Below are positions 19,349 to 22,273 of a stretch of DNA of 22,273 nt, piece after piece. The notes under the pieces are model-generated. The model searched no databases. It saw only the letters and a list, made by a program, of their open reading frames with translations, and had not been told where the DNA came from. The translations under genes and the position numbers were made by a program. Source of the DNA: Myxococcales bacterium (GTDB lineage Bacteria; Myxococcota; Bradymonadia; UBA7976; UBA1532); assembly GCA_020633515.1 (NCBI GenBank), contig JACKDM010000064.1:1-22273 (forward strand), read 5' to 3'. Every line of letters begins with the position of its first letter. Position 1 is the stretch's first letter.

Positions 19349-19369
19349 CGCAAGCCTGCGCCGCTTGCG
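19349..19369. terminator. 7-bp perfect hairpin between two lipoprotein genes
   Basis: CGCAAGC (19349-19355) pairs with GCTTGCG (19363-19369) around a 7-nt loop. On the minus strand it lies 16 nt after the stop of the 240-aa lipoprotein gene and before the ribosome site of the next. No T tract follows in that direction, so it may be a weak terminator, an attenuator or an operator. Confidence 0.4.
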
Positions 19370-19385
19370 AGCGCCAAGAGACGGC

Positions 19386-20108
19386 TCACCGCCCCGGCGG
19401 ACGCAGGCCCTCGCCGCAGGTCGCGATGACGGTGTCTTCGAGCCCGCAGCACGGGACGGCGGCGAGGGGGACGGCGAAGGCGAGGCCGGGCTCGGTGCCG
19501 GTCTCGCAGGTGCATTCGTAGTGATCGGCGGCGATGACACAGTCGGCTTCGGCGCCGAGGTCGCAGTCATCGTAGCCACCGACGTGGCAGGCGTCGCCGT
19601 CGTCGCGGCAGATGACTTCGCTGATGCCTCCGCCGCACTGGCAGGCGTCGAGCGCGGCGAGCTCGTCGGCGCAGTCGGGCCAGTAGTAATCATCGTCTTC
19701 GGGGCAGATCGCGCCGCGGGCCTGGCAGGCGGAGAGCCTGTCGTAGAGGGCGGCGCAGTCATCGGCGATGGCGCGGGCGCGGGCTTCGTTCCAGACGTCG
19801 ACGCAGCGGGGCACGGTGAAGGGGGGCTCGATGCAAGGGAGCGCGTCGAGCTGCTGGCAGATGGTCTGCGCGTTGGGATCGGGCATCGCGGCGGGCTCGG
19901 GCTCGGGTTCGGCGCCGGCGTCGGTGGGATCGGCGAGGACGAGGCAGCGGGCGTTGACGCAGGTGTTGCCGCAGGCGCAGTCGCCGTCCTCGGCGCAGGC
20001 TTCGCCGTTGGCGGCGGGGCCGCAGCGTTGGGGTTCGCCGCCGCCGCCGCCGCCGGGCTGGCAGGCGGCGAGGAGGGTGAGGGCGAGGGCGAGGGGGGCG
20101 GTGCGCAT
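19386..20108 (-). CDS. Cys-rich lipoprotein, 240 aa
   Basis: The start at ATG 20108 follows a GGAGG site and gives a clean signal MRTAPLALALTLLAAC with lipidated C16; an upstream in-frame start at 20150 would bury the signal. A Gly-rich spacer follows, then a compact Cys cluster (CGPAANGEACAEDGDCACG), an Asp/Glu/Pro linker and a domain rich in Cys pairs with the helix CAALYDRLSACQ. Further Cys pairs (CQCGGG, CCGLEDT) are spread to the C terminus. I recognise no family. Similar small disulfide-rich lipoproteins are common in Myxococcota; function is unknown. It sits between two other lipoprotein genes on the same strand. Confidence 0.85.
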   Translation of the reverse strand: MRTAPLALALTLLAACQPGGGGGGEPQRCGPAANGEACAEDGDCACGNTCVNARCLVLADPTDAGAEPEPEPAAMPDPNAQTICQQLDALPCIEPPFTVPRCVDVWNEARARAIADDCAALYDRLSACQARGAICPEDDDYYWPDCADELAALDACQCGGGISEVICRDDGDACHVGGYDDCDLGAEADCVIAADHYECTCETGTEPGLAFAVPLAAVPCCGLEDTVIATCGEGLRPPGR

Positions 20109-20271
20109 GGGACCTCCGGTGGGAGCGATGGGCGCAGGTGCGCGGGGCATTGCGCGTCAGCAAGCAGCGTGCCGGGGGGCTCAGCGGCCGGTCGGCGGGG
20201 GGCGGGATCGGTGCTGCGAACGGGCGTTCATGGGATCGAGAACGCGGTGGGTCGCGCTCGGCGCGGTTGGA
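20109..20271 (-). other. Intergenic region between two lipoprotein genes
   Basis: This 163-nt spacer holds the GGAGG ribosome site of the downstream gene (just after 20108 on plus). A 5-bp stem CGCGC-CGA-GCGCG lies about 10 nt after the 396-aa gene's stop on the minus strand and may help termination. No confident promoter boxes and no small coding frame with the local codon pattern were seen. Confidence 0.4.
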
Positions 20272-21462
20272 TCAGAGGCAGGGGTCGACGTCGGCGCCGC
20301 AGGTGCCGTCGCCGGTCGCGGGGTCGAAGAGGCAGTCGCCGCTCTGGCAGGCGTCGCCGCCGCCGTCGGGGTCGCAGGCTTCGCCGTCGGCGAGGGCGGC
20401 GGCGCAGAGGCCGTCGTCGTTGCAGTAGAGGCCGTCCTGGCAGCCGACGCCGCCGAAGTCGTCGGCGGTGCAGGGCTGGCCGGCGCCGCCCTGGCTGGCG
20501 ACGCAGGCGCCGTCGAGGCAGACGAGGCCCTGGAGCGGGTTGCAGATCTGGAACTGGCGGAGGTCGCAGGGGCTGCCGGCGGCGTTGACGACCTGGAGGG
20601 CGACGCAGATCTGGTTGAGGCAGATGCCGCCGCGGCAGGGGAACTCGGTGTCGACGCAGGGCTGGCCGGGGCCGGGGATGGTCTGGCAGGTGCCGGCGGC
20701 GTCGTCTTCGGTGGCGTCGCACCAGGCGCCCTCGCGGCAGTTGATGCGGGCGTAGGCGTCGCCTTCGGTGACGAGGCCGCACGGCTGGCCGACGGCGGCG
20801 CCGCCGCGGAGGGCGTAGGTGGCGCAGACGCCGTTGTCGGCGAGGGCGTCGGCGCGGCGGCAGAAGCCGACGCGGTCGCCGTCGTGGGCGCATTGCTCGT
20901 CGTATTCGCAGGTCTCGCCGGGGGCGCGGCGGGCGGCGCAGGCCTCGCGGCATTCGCCCTCGGCTTCGGGGTCGTAGGCGCAGTAGAGGCCGGGGGCGCA
21001 GAGGGTGCTGCCGGCGCAGGGCTCGCCGACGGCGCGGCGGCCGCGGACGGCGGCCTCGCAGGATGGGACGCGATCGGCGAAGACGCAGGCGCCGAGCGCC
21101 TGGGTGCGGCAGCGGGTGAAGGCGGCGGCGTCGTAGCGCAGCTCGTCGACCTGCTGGTCGTCGGCGATCTCGGTGCGGTAGACGTCGGCGAAGTAGCGCT
21201 CGCAGTCGCCGCCGGCGTCGACGAGGAGGCGGATGAGGTTGAAGCCGAGCTCGCCGTCGCTGCATTCGCGGAGGTATTCGCAGACGAAGGCGCCGTAGCC
21301 GGTGGCGAGCTCGTCGACGTCGATGGCGGTGCCGCGGGGCGGGGTCCCGCCGCTGCCGCCGCCGCCCGGGCCGCCGTCGCTGTCGTCGTCGTCACCGCCG
21401 CCGGGGGTGCAGGCGAGCGCGAGGAGGGAGAAGAGGGCGATGAGAGGGAGGCGGGATGGCAT
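20272..21462 (-). CDS. Cys-rich lipoprotein, 396 aa
   Basis: Signal MPSRLPLIALFSLLALAC gives lipidated C18, followed by a Gly/Asp-rich spacer (TPGGGDDDDSDGG). Residues about 45-130 form a helical region with paired Cys (CEYLREC, CERYF, CRTQALGAC). The rest is a series of short disulfide-type repeats, about 35-45 residues each, with patterns such as GEPCAGSTLCAPGLYC, GETCEYDEQC, GQPCVDTEFPCRGGIC and GQPCTADDF..CQDGLYC. These recall the Dickkopf-like Cys-rich repeats often annotated in myxobacterial lipoproteins. The start has GGAG six bases upstream. The gene begins 36 nt after the LarA-like gene's stop, so both may share a transcript. Role unknown. Confidence 0.88.
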   Translation of the reverse strand: MPSRLPLIALFSLLALACTPGGGDDDDSDGGPGGGGSGGTPPRGTAIDVDELATGYGAFVCEYLRECSDGELGFNLIRLLVDAGGDCERYFADVYRTEIADDQQVDELRYDAAAFTRCRTQALGACVFADRVPSCEAAVRGRRAVGEPCAGSTLCAPGLYCAYDPEAEGECREACAARRAPGETCEYDEQCAHDGDRVGFCRRADALADNGVCATYALRGGAAVGQPCGLVTEGDAYARINCREGAWCDATEDDAAGTCQTIPGPGQPCVDTEFPCRGGICLNQICVALQVVNAAGSPCDLRQFQICNPLQGLVCLDGACVASQGGAGQPCTADDFGGVGCQDGLYCNDDGLCAAALADGEACDPDGGGDACQSGDCLFDPATGDGTCGADVDPCL

Positions 21463-21498
21463 CGCTGGCTCCGCGGGTGTCTCGGGACGCCGGGTGGA

Positions 21499-22273
21499 TC
21501 AGACCTCGACGTCGGTGACCATGATCGGGGGCGCGTGGCTCATGGTGATCTCGGGCTGGCTCTTGTTGAGGAAGCCACGGGCCATGTCGAGCGCGGTGTT
21601 GAAGTCGGGGGCGCTCTCCCAGCCGAGCTGCTTCGCGACGCGAGGGTTCTCGGCGCCGCAGACGATGACCTTGCCGACGTGGGCGCGGCCGGCGTCGCCC
21701 CAGTACCACATGTAGAAGGGATGCACGCCGTGGAAGGCATTGCCGTGGCGGTACATCTGGATGTAGTCGGGGTTGTGCGCGAACTCCTTCTCGTAGCGAT
21801 GGATGTCGCGGCTCTGGGTGCTGATGGAGAGGATGCGGTGGTAGAACTCGACGTAGCTCGGGTGATGGGTGCGGTTGAAGTCTTCGGGGAGCGGGTGGAA
21901 GACGATCATCACGCCGCCCTTCTTGATGAGCGGGGCGTTGCGATAGAAGTTGAAGAGATAGCCGAGGGCCATCACCTGCACGAGCAGCGGGTTGAGGATG
22001 CTGTTGACGTTGTAGGGTGAGATGAATGGGATGCCGGTGACGAGCACGTCGGCCTGTCCCTTGACGGGGACGGCGTATTGCTTGAACGAGGCGTCGAGGA
22101 TCTTCTGATGCACGGGCGCGGTCTTGCCGGCGTGTACGGCGATGAGACCGTAGGGGGCGTGGATCTTCTCGAAGATGGCTCGGCGGCCGGCTTCGGGGAG
22201 GCGCTCGAGGAGCGCGCACGATGCCTGGAACTTGGCGCGTTCGAACTCGTTCCAGCGGGTCTCGTGTTTCATG
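21499..22273 (-). CDS. LarA-like (DUF2088, lactate racemase family) protein, C-terminal part
   Basis: At least 257 residues are visible and the N terminus lies beyond the window edge; the ATG at 22272 is probably internal. The segment YGLIAVHAGKTAPVHQKILD..YAVPVKGQADVLVTGIPF, followed by IKKGGVMIVFHPLPEDFNRTHHPSYVEFYHRIL, follows the layout of the LarA C-terminal domain, with FAGDP..AH, ADIVI, and 'kdGGtIIl' segments in that family. LarA is a nickel-pincer lactate racemase, and relatives act on other hydroxy acids. The residues that hold the cofactor lie mostly in the missing half, so activity cannot be judged. Adjacent lipoproteins do not suggest a pathway. Confidence 0.65.
   Translation of the reverse strand, partial: MKHETRWNEFERAKFQASCALLERLPEAGRRAIFEKIHAPYGLIAVHAGKTAPVHQKILDASFKQYAVPVKGQADVLVTGIPFISPYNVNSILNPLLVQVMALGYLFNFYRNAPLIKKGGVMIVFHPLPEDFNRTHHPSYVEFYHRILSISTQSRDIHRYEKEFAHNPDYIQMYRHGNAFHGVHPFYMWYWGDAGRAHVGKVIVCGAENPRVAKQLGWESAPDFNTALDMARGFLNKSQPEITMSHAPPIMVTDVEV

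Noticed and set aside
16482..20588. A 1368-codon plus-strand open frame across two lipoprotein genes
   Set aside because: It crosses intergenic gaps and ends in Arg/Gly-rich low complexity. The minus-strand frames have signal peptides, lipoboxes and Shine-Dalgarno sites.

Overview
The window is about 22 kb of very GC-rich bacterial DNA. Third codon positions are almost always G or C, so long antisense reading frames run opposite the real genes. Cys-rich lipoproteins with Asp/Ala/Pro linkers, a MopE-type repeat lipoprotein, a Gly-Glu tandem linker and an ElbD-like multidomain lipid enzyme together suggest a myxobacterium-like organism (Myxococcota). This is an inference from gene style; no RNA marker gene is present.

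Left part (1-6350). A partial unknown gene converges on a minus-strand lipid operon. The operon has a 1553-aa protein (acyl reductase, adenylate-forming ligase, carrier protein, PlsC acyltransferase and SCP2-like domains), followed one base later by an extended SDR reductase. The domain order matches what I recall of the Myxococcus xanthus ether-lipid enzyme ElbD.

Middle left (6484-9640, plus strand). A broken AAA ATPase gene overlaps by 8 nt a small PD-(D/E)XK-like protein. Next comes an Rrf2 regulator overlapping by 8 nt a thioredoxin-reductase-like flavoprotein. The ATPase and Rrf2 genes both have a -10-like hexamer only 6-7 nt before the ATG, so they may be leaderless.

Middle (9641-14575, plus strand). 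Two short palindromes spaced 21 bp precede a 1311-aa lipoprotein with 16 MopE-type motifs, ten of them at an exact 171-bp period, and a C-terminal FG-GAP-like region. A perfect 12-bp inverted repeat follows it, then a glutathione S-transferase.

Middle right (14576-16713, plus strand). A second ATPase/effector pair, this one intact, couples an ABC-type AAA ATPase through a 4-nt ATGA overlap to a DUF4435/TOPRIM-like protein. This is the layout of PARIS (AriA/AriB) and related anti-phage systems. With the decayed pair 7 kb away, the window looks like a small defence hot spot in housekeeping and surface genes.

Right part (16737-22273, minus strand). Four genes read leftward: a LarA-like (DUF2088) protein cut by the window edge, then three predicted lipoproteins, the last with a (Gly-Glu)19 linker and PPC-like domains at both ends. 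No rRNA, tRNA, CRISPR array, transposase or IS was found.
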